From: Halobacteriales archaeon
Lineage (GTDB): Archaea > Halobacteriota > Halobacteria > Halobacteriales > SKSH01
Direction: 5' to 3'
Assembly (NCBI GenBank): GCA_007118075.1
Contig: SKSH01000187.1
Span: 1 to 13,019, forward strand
DNA: 13,019 nt
A model generated the notes under the pieces. That model saw nothing but the letters and a program-made list of their open reading frames with translations. It had not been told where the DNA came from and did no database searches. How positions within the stretch are numbered: the stretch's first letter is position 1; each line of letters begins with the position of its first letter. Shown piece by piece: positions 1-6,978 of the stretch. A program made the position numbers and the translations under genes.

Positions 1-84
1 CCACGACATGACGGTCCGTTCCATCGAACTAGCGTCGGCCTGCGTGACAGAAGACGCTTGCGTCAGTTGACGGCACTAGACACC

Positions 85-91
85 CCTAAAC
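85..91 (+). promoter_or_regulatory. Candidate TATA box for the nosDFY operon
   Basis: The heptamer CCTAAAC is centred about 28 nt upstream of the nosD ATG at 116. This is the spacing expected for a leaderless or near-leaderless haloarchaeal transcript. A short palindrome, GACGC-TT-GCGTC (53-64), lies just upstream and could be an operator. The box is a weak match, and no Shine-Dalgarno sequence precedes the ATG, which fits leaderless initiation. Confidence 0.35.
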
Positions 92-115
92 GGGCGAGGG
101 TCTACTGTTCGAAGT

Positions 116-2023
116 ATGCAGGCGGATACCGGTCGGTTGCTGTTGGTCGGTGTTGGAGCTGTCCTTATCGTCCTCGTTGTGGGATGGCTCTTCATTGCCG
201 ATATCTCGGCAGATGAACCTCCCCCCGCCGAGTTCGATGATACCGTCCAGCTCGGTATGACCCAGGAGGCGCGCTTTGACCTAGACGATGATGTCGCCAT
301 TCCGAAGGTGCAGGTCGCCTACAGTGGATACCGATACTATGTCGGCTACTTCGGAATCGACCGGGCGGTCGGCGATCTCACGGACCCGGCGATCGAGGCC
401 CAACTCGGTTATCCACTGGCCGTTCACGTGACAGACTTCAGCGGCACGTCGGTGACTCTCGATGGTGATGGTCATCCACGGGTGGAAACACCGGTCGGAT
501 GGACCACGGCTGCAACCGCGTACTACGTCGTCGATAGCGATGCCCAGATCTCCACTGGCTCGGCCACGATGTCCTTCTCAACCGTGACCGATGCCGAGCA
601 GTTTGTCGAACGATATGGCGGAGAGATTATCGACTGGGACGAGCTCAACGATCGAGCCCCGTCAGTCGATACCCCTCGTCCTGATCTCGCCCGGTTGGAT
701 GCCCAGCGCGACGGCGCAGCCGAGATACGGATACATGGTTTCGACCGAATGGATCGGCCGGTCGAGGTCGTCGTTGGTGAGGATGCCGACACGATTCAAG
801 CGGGGATCGATATCGCTCCCAATGGGAGTACGGTTTTCGTACCTCCCGGGATGTATGAGGAACATATCGTGCTCGATCGACCGATCACGCTCGAGGGTGC
901 TGGTGCCACCCTCGATGGCGGTGGCGTGGACACGGTGATCACAGTGACAGCTGATGATGCAGCAGTGGTCGGGATCGAGATCATCGGCGTCGGTGGTGAA
1001 CATCGCGATCCCAATGCGGCGACAGACGATCCCGACACATGGGATGCTAACATCGAGCTCGGATACGGTCATGGGGACGCTGGGATAGCGGTCATTGGGG
1101 CCACTTCGACCGCCATCATCGATGTCGAGGTGGACACACCGGCAACTGGGATCTTGCTACGTGATGCCCCGGATACACTGGTTCATAATGCATCGGTCAC
1201 CGGGAGTGAGGAGTGGCTCGATGGCTTCATGGGGGTCATGGCGATGCGGAGCTCAGGACTGATCGAGGCCTCGTCGGTCGAGGGCGGTCGGGATGGCGTC
1301 TACCTGCATCGTTCTCACGAGCTCGTTGTGGCTGACAACCGCTTCGATTCGGGTCGGTACGGCATCCATCTCATGCACACCTCCCGAACACTCCTGGAGG
1401 ACAACACCATCAGGGATCAGGAGTTGGGCGGGATCATGCTCATGACCGATCCCGAGGCGAATGCGATCATCGGCAACGACATCAGGTACAGTGAACTTGC
1501 CATCACCACGGTCGGATCGCACAACCTTGTCGCAGAGAATATCGTCGTACACAATGCGTACGGATTTCGGATGTCCGATCACGACACCCGATATGAGGCG
1601 AACGTGATCTACGACAACGAGGTTGGCGCACGGGTGGCTGGATTCCTCCCGACTAACGTTGTTGTTGGCAATGATTTCGTCGATAACGCACAACAACTCG
1701 AGATCGGGTTTGGTCCATTAGAGGTGTGGAACGAGGGTGGTATCGGGAACTACTGGGGTGTCGATCCGAACCGCGGGTTGAGTTCAGGTATCGATCGAAC
1801 CTACGCCCCAGCAGCAACCATTGACTCACGGATCGACCGGGTTGACGGGATTTCGACACTGCTGAACTCACCGATCCTCGCCACGGTGGATGCATATCGC
1901 GATTCCACCCCCGGCCTCCGTCAAGGGGTGCTCGATTTGCACCCGAATGATCGACCGATGAATCCCGATCAACTTGAGGCGGCAAAGCGCGGAGGGACAC
2001 ACCCGGTGGAGGGACAACCATGA
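116..2023 (+). CDS. nosD: NosD-type copper-maturation protein with an N-terminal NosL-like domain
   Basis: NosD is the extracytoplasmic partner of the NosFY ABC transporter and is needed to mature the copper centres of nitrous oxide reductase. Residues 8-27 form one hydrophobic anchor or signal segment, placing the rest outside the membrane. Residues about 60-177 resemble a NosL domain, best seen in its C-terminal half (YYVVDSD at 136, then MSFSTVTDAEQFVERYGGE, then DWDEL), but the protein contains no Cys at all. Residues about 218-560 are a right-handed beta-helix (CASH/NosD repeats), with a start like GEDADTIQAGID, FVPPGMYEEHIVLDRPITLEG, typical NosD strings such as RYGIHLMHTSRTLLEDNTI (414-432), and GNYWG at 544-548. 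At 635 aa it is longer than ordinary bacterial NosD, and the N-terminal domain accounts for the difference. It overlaps nosF by four bases (ATGA), so the two are cotranscribed. The start is set by the anchor and by a TATA-like box 28 nt upstream. Confidence 0.88.
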   Translation: MQADTGRLLLVGVGAVLIVLVVGWLFIADISADEPPPAEFDDTVQLGMTQEARFDLDDDVAIPKVQVAYSGYRYYVGYFGIDRAVGDLTDPAIEAQLGYPLAVHVTDFSGTSVTLDGDGHPRVETPVGWTTAATAYYVVDSDAQISTGSATMSFSTVTDAEQFVERYGGEIIDWDELNDRAPSVDTPRPDLARLDAQRDGAAEIRIHGFDRMDRPVEVVVGEDADTIQAGIDIAPNGSTVFVPPGMYEEHIVLDRPITLEGAGATLDGGGVDTVITVTADDAAVVGIEIIGVGGEHRDPNAATDDPDTWDANIELGYGHGDAGIAVIGATSTAIIDVEVDTPATGILLRDAPDTLVHNASVTGSEEWLDGFMGVMAMRSSGLIEASSVEGGRDGVYLHRSHELVVADNRFDSGRYGIHLMHTSRTLLEDNTIRDQELGGIMLMTDPEANAIIGNDIRYSELAITTVGSHNLVAENIVVHNAYGFRMSDHDTRYEANVIYDNEVGARVAGFLPTNVVVGNDFVDNAQQLEIGFGPLEVWNEGGIGNYWGVDPNRGLSSGIDRTYAPAATIDSRIDRVDGISTLLNSPILATVDAYRDSTPGLRQGVLDLHPNDRPMNPDQLEAAKRGGTHPVEGQP

Positions 2024-2733
2024 CCGAGACGATCCTCACCGGAGATGCTCTCACCCATCGGTTCGGTGACATCATAGCACTCGATGAGGTCTCAGTATCG
2101 GTAGACGCCGGGACGATGGTTGCAGTCCTCGGTCCAAACGGCTCGGGTAAGACGACGCTACTGCGAGCGCTGGCTGGGCTATTGATCCCTGATACGGGGC
2201 GGGTCAAGCTCCCAGACCGGCTCGGATATCTCCCACAGCAACCGATCTTTCGTCCAGGATTCACCGTCCGAGAGACCCTCTCCTTCTATGCCCGGCTTGA
2301 GGGGGTGTCGATGGTTGAAGTCGATTCCGTGATCGAACGGACCGGGCTGGAGCAGGCCACGGCGCACCGAGTCGAGACACTCTCTGGTGGGATGCGTGGC
2401 CTGCTTGGTGTGGCCCAGGCATTGCTCGGGGACCCACCGGCTATCCTGCTCGATGAACCGGCGACTGGCCTCGATCCGATGATGCGCCGACACATCTTCG
2501 AGGTGCTCGATACCAATCGAACCGATGGACAAGGCATCCTCTTCGCATCTCACGACCTGGAGTTGGTCGAGGAGACCGCAGATAGGATCATCATCCTCGA
2601 GACCGGTCGACCGGTCGAAAGCGGCACCCCAAGCTCGCTGTTCGAACGCTACGATACCGATTCGCTCGAGGCAATCCTCCACGAGGTGCTCGAAGGCGAC
2701 CCAACCAGTGTTGCTATCGGGGGCGATCGTTGA
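2020..2733 (+). CDS. nosF: NosF-type ABC transporter ATPase
   Basis: This is the cytoplasmic ATPase that pairs with the NosY permease to power the NosD-dependent step of nitrous oxide reductase copper-site assembly. All nucleotide-binding motifs are intact: Walker A GPNGSGKTT (38-46), Q-loop around Q73, signature LSGGM (121-125), Walker B ILLDEP (142-147), D-loop GLDP (150-153) and the switch His in ASHD (H178). The length of 237 aa is normal for a stand-alone ATPase of this class. The ATG overlaps the nosD stop as ATGA, and GGAGG at 2008-2012 provides a Shine-Dalgarno site 7 nt upstream, as expected for an internal operon cistron. By sequence alone it could be any small ABC-2-type ATPase. 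The NosF name rests on its position between NosD and a NosY-like permease. Confidence 0.88.
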   Translation: MTETILTGDALTHRFGDIIALDEVSVSVDAGTMVAVLGPNGSGKTTLLRALAGLLIPDTGRVKLPDRLGYLPQQPIFRPGFTVRETLSFYARLEGVSMVEVDSVIERTGLEQATAHRVETLSGGMRGLLGVAQALLGDPPAILLDEPATGLDPMMRRHIFEVLDTNRTDGQGILFASHDLELVEETADRIIILETGRPVESGTPSSLFERYDTDSLEAILHEVLEGDPTSVAIGGDR

Positions 2734-3587
2734 TGGGTGACGATGTGGTACCGGTCGGGGGTGCGCTTGGCTCCTCGAGGATTGACCGTCTTTGGGCCGT
2801 CATCTACCGAGAGCTGCTCACCGTGGTCAGGACCCGATCGGTGACGGCCCTCTCACTCGCATTCGTGGCAGTCGTCCTCGGTGCACTCATCGTTGGAGAG
2901 GGTCATACGAGAGGATTCGCTCCAGCGATCCTCGATCTCATGACACCAGTCGAGCTCGTCGTTCCGTTGTTTGCGATCGCACTCTCGTATCGGGCTATCT
3001 TGGGAGATGCCACCCGCGGCGAACTCGATCTCCTCCGGATTCGACCGCTCACCGCCGGTGAGCATGTACTTGGGGCCTTCATCGGGCGTGCAATTGCTGT
3101 CAGTGTTGTCGTCCTCGTCACGATGCTCGTCGTCGGCATCCTCATCGCCATCACCGAACCGGACACGGTCCGAGTCTTCGCCACACACGAGACCGCTGAT
3201 TCACCGGTGCTCTTCGGCCGCTTTACGGTCCTCACCATCCTCCTTGGATTGGTCTTCGTCTCGGTCGGGCTGCTCATCTCGGTGCTCGCAACCTCGATGC
3301 GGGGTGCAATTGTCTTGCTCGCGACGATATTACTCATCGTCGTTGGTTTCGAACTGGCTGTGGTCGAGGGACTCGCGACGGGTACCATCTCCGATGACCG
3401 CCTCGACATCGTTCTTGGATTGGGTCCAATGACGGCATACCGAGGGCTGGTCCTCGAAACGGCCGTCTCGCTCGATCAAGGTGTCTCGGTGAGGGCGGCT
3501 TCACCTTGGATCAGCGTTGGTGGCTTGTTCAGCTGGATCGTCGGCCCGCTGCTGCTGGCGATTGCGATCAGGCAGCGACGAGCTTGA
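2733..3587 (+). CDS. nosY: NosY-type ABC-2 permease
   Basis: This is the membrane subunit of the NosDFY complex. About six hydrophobic segments are visible, at residues 38-56, 66-88, 115-141, 162-187, 190-212 and 260-280. The N-terminal cytoplasmic stretch (RLWAVIYRELLTVVRTRSV) is typical of ABC-2/NosY permeases. The motif GDATRGELDLLRIRPLTAGEHVLGAF (91-116) matches the conserved cytoplasmic loop, which couples to the ATPase. I chose the ATG at 2733, whose A is the last base of the nosF stop (TGATG). The frame also allows a TTG at 2730 that would add one residue. The length of 284 aa is normal. It is the last gene of the operon: 97 nt follow before the next ORF. Confidence 0.86.
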   Translation: MGDDVVPVGGALGSSRIDRLWAVIYRELLTVVRTRSVTALSLAFVAVVLGALIVGEGHTRGFAPAILDLMTPVELVVPLFAIALSYRAILGDATRGELDLLRIRPLTAGEHVLGAFIGRAIAVSVVVLVTMLVVGILIAITEPDTVRVFATHETADSPVLFGRFTVLTILLGLVFVSVGLLISVLATSMRGAIVLLATILLIVVGFELAVVEGLATGTISDDRLDIVLGLGPMTAYRGLVLETAVSLDQGVSVRAASPWISVGGLFSWIVGPLLLAIAIRQRRA

Positions 3588-3636
3588 TCCATCTGCTACA
3601 GGCTTCGGTGGGTCGATCCACTCGCTGCTTGGGTGC

Positions 3637-3652
3637 CACGGTTGATACCGTG
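3637..3652. repeat. 6-bp inverted repeat between nosY and the Fe-ADH-like gene
   Basis: The arms CACGGT and ACCGTG are perfect complements separated by TGAT. The element ends 32 nt before the ATG at 3685, where an operator abutting the core promoter would sit. It could instead be a hairpin in the nosY 3' trailer, but no T-run follows it on the plus strand. Confidence 0.35.
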
Positions 3653-3684
3653 AGTCTCTACCTCGGATAGTCGTCGTAAGCACC

Positions 3685-4917
3685 ATGCTCCGGCCCGGTG
3701 ATTGGCTAGTGATGGACTATCCTAGCGGGTCACCATCGGCCGATCGTGCCAGACTGGTGTCGCGGTTCGCGTACGAACCACCGACACTGCTGATGGGTGC
3801 TGGTGCGACCGAGGAGCTCGGAGCGGAGTTGATCGAATCTGGAATCGATTCTGTGCTGGTGGTCTGTAATCGATCGATTGGGGAGCTCGATCCAGTTATC
3901 GACCCGGTATGTGCCGGTCTTGGTGAACGATGTGCAGGGGTCTTCAGCGAGGTGACCGGTGACAAGCGCTTGACCACCGCGTGGGCAGCTGCCCAAACGG
4001 CTGATAAGCTGGGTGCAGAGGGGATCCTTGGCCTCGGGGCCGGGAGTGCACTCGATGTGGCGACGGTCACCGCCGCGCTTGTCGATCACGATTGCTCGTT
4101 CGAATCAGTTCATGAGACGCTTTTGGCAACTGGCCGTGTCCCGTTCAAGCGACCACCGCGTCCACTGGTTACCATCCCGACGACCCTCGCCGGTGCAGAG
4201 CTCTCACAGGGTGCAGGAATCAACGCGAAACGCACGGAAGATTCGTTCTTCCCGGGTGGCATCAGCGACCCATCACTTTGCCCTGTCATCACCGTCTACG
4301 ACGCAGAGCTCGTCGCACACACGCCGACGCAGATCCTCCGTGGGTCGACGATGAATGGGTTCAACAAGGGGATCGAGGCGCTTTACTCACCGTCGGCGAC
4401 ACCGGTCACCGATGCCACCGCCATGCGAGGGTTGTCGATCCTGATGACCTGGTTACCTACCTTGACGAAAACTGAGCCGTCGATCGCCGAACTCGATGCC
4501 ATCCTCGAGGGGAACATGCTCGTACAATTCGGTGGATCGCGACCGGGTACCACCTCGTTGTCTGTCATCCACGCCTTCGGTCATGGGCTCAGGGACAACG
4601 CGGGTGTCCAACAAGGGATTGCCCATGCGATTATCACCCCTCATGTCCTGCGATCGTTGTTCGAGCAGGCTCCCTGCCGTCGAGCTACCATCGCGAAGGC
4701 ACTTGGGGTGACCGAGGACAGCGTAGTCGATGCTGTGAAAACGCTTCGAGACGAGCTCGGGCTTCCCACCAGGCTACGATCGATCGAGGGTCTCGAGCAG
4801 CACATGCTACTGGATATCGCGGAGGACACGCTCGCTGATGGGTTGATGGCCAATTGTCCAGTCGGAGTCGATCTTGAGCTCGACGACATGCTTGAGATAC
4901 TCGAACGTGCATGGTGA
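3685..4917 (+). CDS. Iron-containing alcohol dehydrogenase / maleylacetate reductase-like protein
   Basis: This is a two-domain Fe-ADH-fold oxidoreductase, presumably NAD(P)H-linked. The nucleotide-binding half carries GLGAGSALDVATV (116-128), equivalent to the GGGS-x2-D motif, and TIPTTLAGAE (163-172). The all-helical half carries MNGFNKGIEALY (223-234) and IHAFGHGL (295-302). In Fe-ADHs four residues, Asp, His, His and His, bind the metal. Here the aligned positions read N224, K228, H296 and Q310, so only one of the four remains. Loss of the Asp as Asn, with LxALY following, recalls metal-independent maleylacetate reductases, but the Lys and Gln changes go further. The substrate is unknown. 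An internal ATG at 3712 (residue 10) is an alternative start that still precedes the conserved fold. The gene is followed 66 nt later by the glyoxalase gene on the same strand, and the two may be cotranscribed. Confidence 0.8.
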   Translation: MLRPGDWLVMDYPSGSPSADRARLVSRFAYEPPTLLMGAGATEELGAELIESGIDSVLVVCNRSIGELDPVIDPVCAGLGERCAGVFSEVTGDKRLTTAWAAAQTADKLGAEGILGLGAGSALDVATVTAALVDHDCSFESVHETLLATGRVPFKRPPRPLVTIPTTLAGAELSQGAGINAKRTEDSFFPGGISDPSLCPVITVYDAELVAHTPTQILRGSTMNGFNKGIEALYSPSATPVTDATAMRGLSILMTWLPTLTKTEPSIAELDAILEGNMLVQFGGSRPGTTSLSVIHAFGHGLRDNAGVQQGIAHAIITPHVLRSLFEQAPCRRATIAKALGVTEDSVVDAVKTLRDELGLPTRLRSIEGLEQHMLLDIAEDTLADGLMANCPVGVDLELDDMLEILERAW

Positions 4918-4983
4918 GCTTCCCACCCTCCTGGCGTGATATCCAAACACGCTTGATGGTCGCTCCATGAGTTCTAAGATACG

Positions 4984-5730
4984 ATGAGTTATCCAATCGA
5001 TCACGTGTCCTTTGGCGTCGCAGATCTCGAACGCAGCGTCGACTGGTACACCGACTTGCTGGATTATTCGGTCGACGAAGAGTTGAGCATCGACGGTAGA
5101 GACTCAGTCTTTGTCGCCCCCTCCGGCGGGTCAGATGATGCGGCTCGCCTCGAACTCCGCGAACTCGGCGATGATCCTGAGGTCGGTGATGCTTGGGGTC
5201 ACATTGCGGTTCGGGTTTCGGACCTCGAGGGTTCATACGATTCGCTCATGGAGGCAGGAGTCCCCGACTACCGTGATCCAGACTCGTGTCACGGACGGTA
5301 CGCCTTCGTCAAAGATCCCGATGGCCATGAGCTCGAGTTGGTCAAACGAGATCAGGGGCCCACCTGGAGCATCGATCACGTCATGATGCGCGTTGAGGAC
5401 GCTGATAGTGCGCTTGGCTTTTGGACCCGGAAGTTCGAGTATGCGCACGCAGGTCGTTGGGAGGCTGATACCTTCGCGAATTTCTTCATGGTCTCGCCAG
5501 ACGCAGCGGACGATGCGCTCGCGGTCGAGCTCACCTACAACTACGACGGTCGGAGCTACACGTTCGGGGATGCGTGGGACCACGTCGGGATTGCGGTGGA
5601 TGATCTCGATGAGACCTGGGATCAACTCGTGATCCGTGAGGCAGCGATCGATCAAGAACCCACAGATACCGGGGTATACGAGGGCATCGTGGCAGACCGG
5701 GATGGTCATCGAATCCAACTGTTCGAATAG
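4984..5730 (+). CDS. Tandem two-module glyoxalase / VOC superfamily protein
   Basis: Two vicinal-oxygen-chelate modules sit in one 248-residue chain. Module 1 (about 4-122) opens with IDHVSFGVADLERSVDWY and closes with VKDPDGHELELV. Module 2 (about 128-248) opens with IDHVMMRVEDADSALGFW and contains VELTYNYDGRSYTFGDAWDHVGIAVDD, which closely resembles the core of bacterial glyoxalase I. By alignment to the His-Glu-His-Glu metal site, module 1 has H7, E57, H73 and E118. Module 2 has H132, E182, H200 and Q245, so its last Glu is a Gln. The likely reaction is isomerisation of a methylglyoxal-thiol adduct. Haloarchaea use gamma-glutamylcysteine rather than glutathione, so the cosubstrate would differ. 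A ring-cleaving dioxygenase is the main alternative, but the ELTYN core argues for glyoxalase. The gene may share a transcript with the Fe-ADH-like gene 66 nt upstream. Confidence 0.82.
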   Translation: MSYPIDHVSFGVADLERSVDWYTDLLDYSVDEELSIDGRDSVFVAPSGGSDDAARLELRELGDDPEVGDAWGHIAVRVSDLEGSYDSLMEAGVPDYRDPDSCHGRYAFVKDPDGHELELVKRDQGPTWSIDHVMMRVEDADSALGFWTRKFEYAHAGRWEADTFANFFMVSPDAADDALAVELTYNYDGRSYTFGDAWDHVGIAVDDLDETWDQLVIREAAIDQEPTDTGVYEGIVADRDGHRIQLFE

Positions 5731-5800
5731 GCCGTTCAATCGAGGCCAGCAACCCCCGGAAAATACGAGGATTCAAACTGATTCCACCGATAATTCGGCT

Positions 5801-6262
5801 ATGAACGACAAACCAGAAATTGTCTTATTTGGAATTATCTTCGGTTTCGCAGTGGTAGTTCCAGCTGGACTCCTTTACATCAATACGAGCTTCCTCCAAT
5901 TTGATAGTCTGGGTGAGACGCTTGCTTTTGTGCTTCCTGTACTGTGGTTCTCATTGATAGTGGTGGGGTTCATGGGATTGGGTGGATGGTTGCAAATCCC
6001 GACTGACATCCTCCTTGGTGCTGGAGTTCTTGGAACAATCTTCGGATTTTTGATATTTGCAGGCATGGTCGGTTGGGGATACGTGATGTTCGCCATTGCC
6101 GCACTTGCGCTCCTTGCTGTAATGGTGGGATCCTGGGGAGCATACGAATGGAACCGCCAACGAGGAGATACCAATGAACCACCGGTAGGTACCTGGAGAC
6201 AAGTATTCGCAATATTCGCCGCTGCGATTGGCTTTATTCCAGTTTTGCTTGTTGTCGTCTGA
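5801..6262 (+). CDS. Small five-helix hypothetical membrane protein
   Basis: I do not recognise a family. The 153-residue protein is almost entirely hydrophobic, with probable membrane helices near 6-27, 40-62, 68-90, 92-112 and 133-153, and one polar loop (EWNRQRGDTNEPPVGTWRQ, 116-134). The ATG at 5801 is preferred. The reading frame is open further upstream, but that stretch overlaps the glyoxalase gene and has no membrane-protein character. A TTCAAAC box near 5772-5778 lies about 26 nt before this ATG and could be the TATA element of a leaderless transcript. Codon use is more AT-rich than in the genes to the left, marking the start of the AT-richer zone that runs to about 8560. Confidence 0.6.
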   Translation: MNDKPEIVLFGIIFGFAVVVPAGLLYINTSFLQFDSLGETLAFVLPVLWFSLIVVGFMGLGGWLQIPTDILLGAGVLGTIFGFLIFAGMVGWGYVMFAIAALALLAVMVGSWGAYEWNRQRGDTNEPPVGTWRQVFAIFAAAIGFIPVLLVVV

Positions 6263-6326
6263 GTGCTTGTGAATGGCCGGGCTGATCCGAGGAGAGAATA
6301 CGAAGCGTGAAACGGTACATATCGCA

Positions 6327-6332
6327 TATATT
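6327..6332 (+). promoter_or_regulatory. Candidate TATA box for the truncated ABC ATPase
   Basis: TATATT within GCATATATTGG is centred about 27 nt upstream of the ATG at 6357, a standard archaeal distance. If it is real, the promoter has survived although the gene behind it is cut off. Confidence 0.35.
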
Positions 6333-6356
6333 GGATATCAATGTCAACTCATCAAG

Positions 6357-6533
6357 ATGCTTCCCGAGGAAGCAATCGTATCGGCTACCGACCTCCGGAG
6401 AACGTATTTCCTCGGTGAACCAGTCCAAGCCCTTGATGGCATATATCTGTCACTCTCGACCGGATCGTACACGGCAGTCATGGATCCTAGTGGTTCCGGG
6501 AAAAGTACGCCCATGAACGTGTCGGGACTGTTA
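6357..6533 (+). pseudogene. 5' fragment of a MacB/LolD-type ABC transporter ATPase
   Basis: About 59 codons of an ABC ATPase amino terminus remain. [20 protein letters not shown] (10-29) matches the usual start of MacB/LolD-type ATPases, and a Walker A-like PSGSGKST (44-51) follows. Similarity stops abruptly after GLL (57-59). The Q-loop, signature, Walker B and switch His are all missing. The remaining sequence shows decay: the Gly before PSGSGKST is Asp (D43), and the expected STLMN-x-x-GLL reads [10 protein letters not shown]. The frame continues to 6647 but only through sequence antisense to another gene remnant. An ATG at 6341 (reading MSTHQD) in a different frame resembles a normal N terminus for this family, so a frameshift near the start is possible. 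The product cannot be a working ATPase. Confidence 0.72.
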
Positions 6534-6969
6534 CTCCAACAACGAGGGTGGCAAACGAGAACAGCCCGAACCAGACCTTCAGATAGAGCAAGACGTGCTC
6601 TTTCCACGTCGATCCAGCACCGAGGTACCGCTCGAACGTCTGCCTGAATTGCTCTCCTTCGATAGGAGATTGTATCGTTCGGTGGCGAAGATCGAGACCA
6701 AGCAGTTCATTGGCGAGAATTTGCTCGAAGGTCGCGACTCGTCGGGACACGAGTACAACCACAATGAGACTTGGAATCCCAATGAGAACAACCGAGAACC
6801 CCATTCCGAGAGCAAGTCCGAACATCAGGGCGACGAAATATAGCACTCCAAGTGGAAGTGGCAACGCCAGGTAGAAGATATTACTGTACGTATGCGAATT
6901 TATCGCGACGCCAAATACGGCGTCAATCTATAGTTGTTCTGATTAGGATTCAATCGTGGAATTGCTCAT
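6487..6969 (-). pseudogene. Truncated 'putative sensor' domain membrane protein with two in-frame stops
   Basis: Reading the minus strand from an ATG at 6969 gives MSNSTIES, stop, SEQL, stop, IDAVFGVAINSHTYSN, and then on without interruption. The part after the stops closely resembles the Sensor domain (PF13796-like) of haloarchaeal and actinobacterial membrane proteins: YLALPLPLGVLYFVALMFGL, a GIPSLIVVVLVSR helix, FEQILANELLG, and a second repeat beginning [20 protein letters not shown]. The stops are TAA at codon 9 and TAG at codon 14. Homology ends at VVGV, about 6532, exactly where the opposite-strand ABC ATPase fragment ends. The tail to 6487 is unrelated read-through. The ATG lies 9 nt after the stop of the LiaF-like gene with a GAGAG stretch between, so this was the second gene of that operon. 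A TTG at 6864 could still start a shorter membrane peptide. Confidence 0.75.
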
Positions 6970-6978
6970 ACTCTCTTG

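Noticed and set aside
2..70. Plus-strand frame open from the left edge to a TGA at 68-70, possibly the end of an upstream gene.
   Set aside because: Only 22 codons are visible, with no recognisable motif, and another frame is equally open. It cannot be supported.
3608..3621. GTGG-GTCGAT-CCAC resembles a tRNA T-arm.
   Set aside because: No acceptor stem, D-arm or anticodon arm can be built around it. It is a chance short stem.
6595..6843. Plus-strand ORF of 82 codons.
   Set aside because: It is antisense to the sensor-domain pseudogene and its composition is that of a shadow frame.
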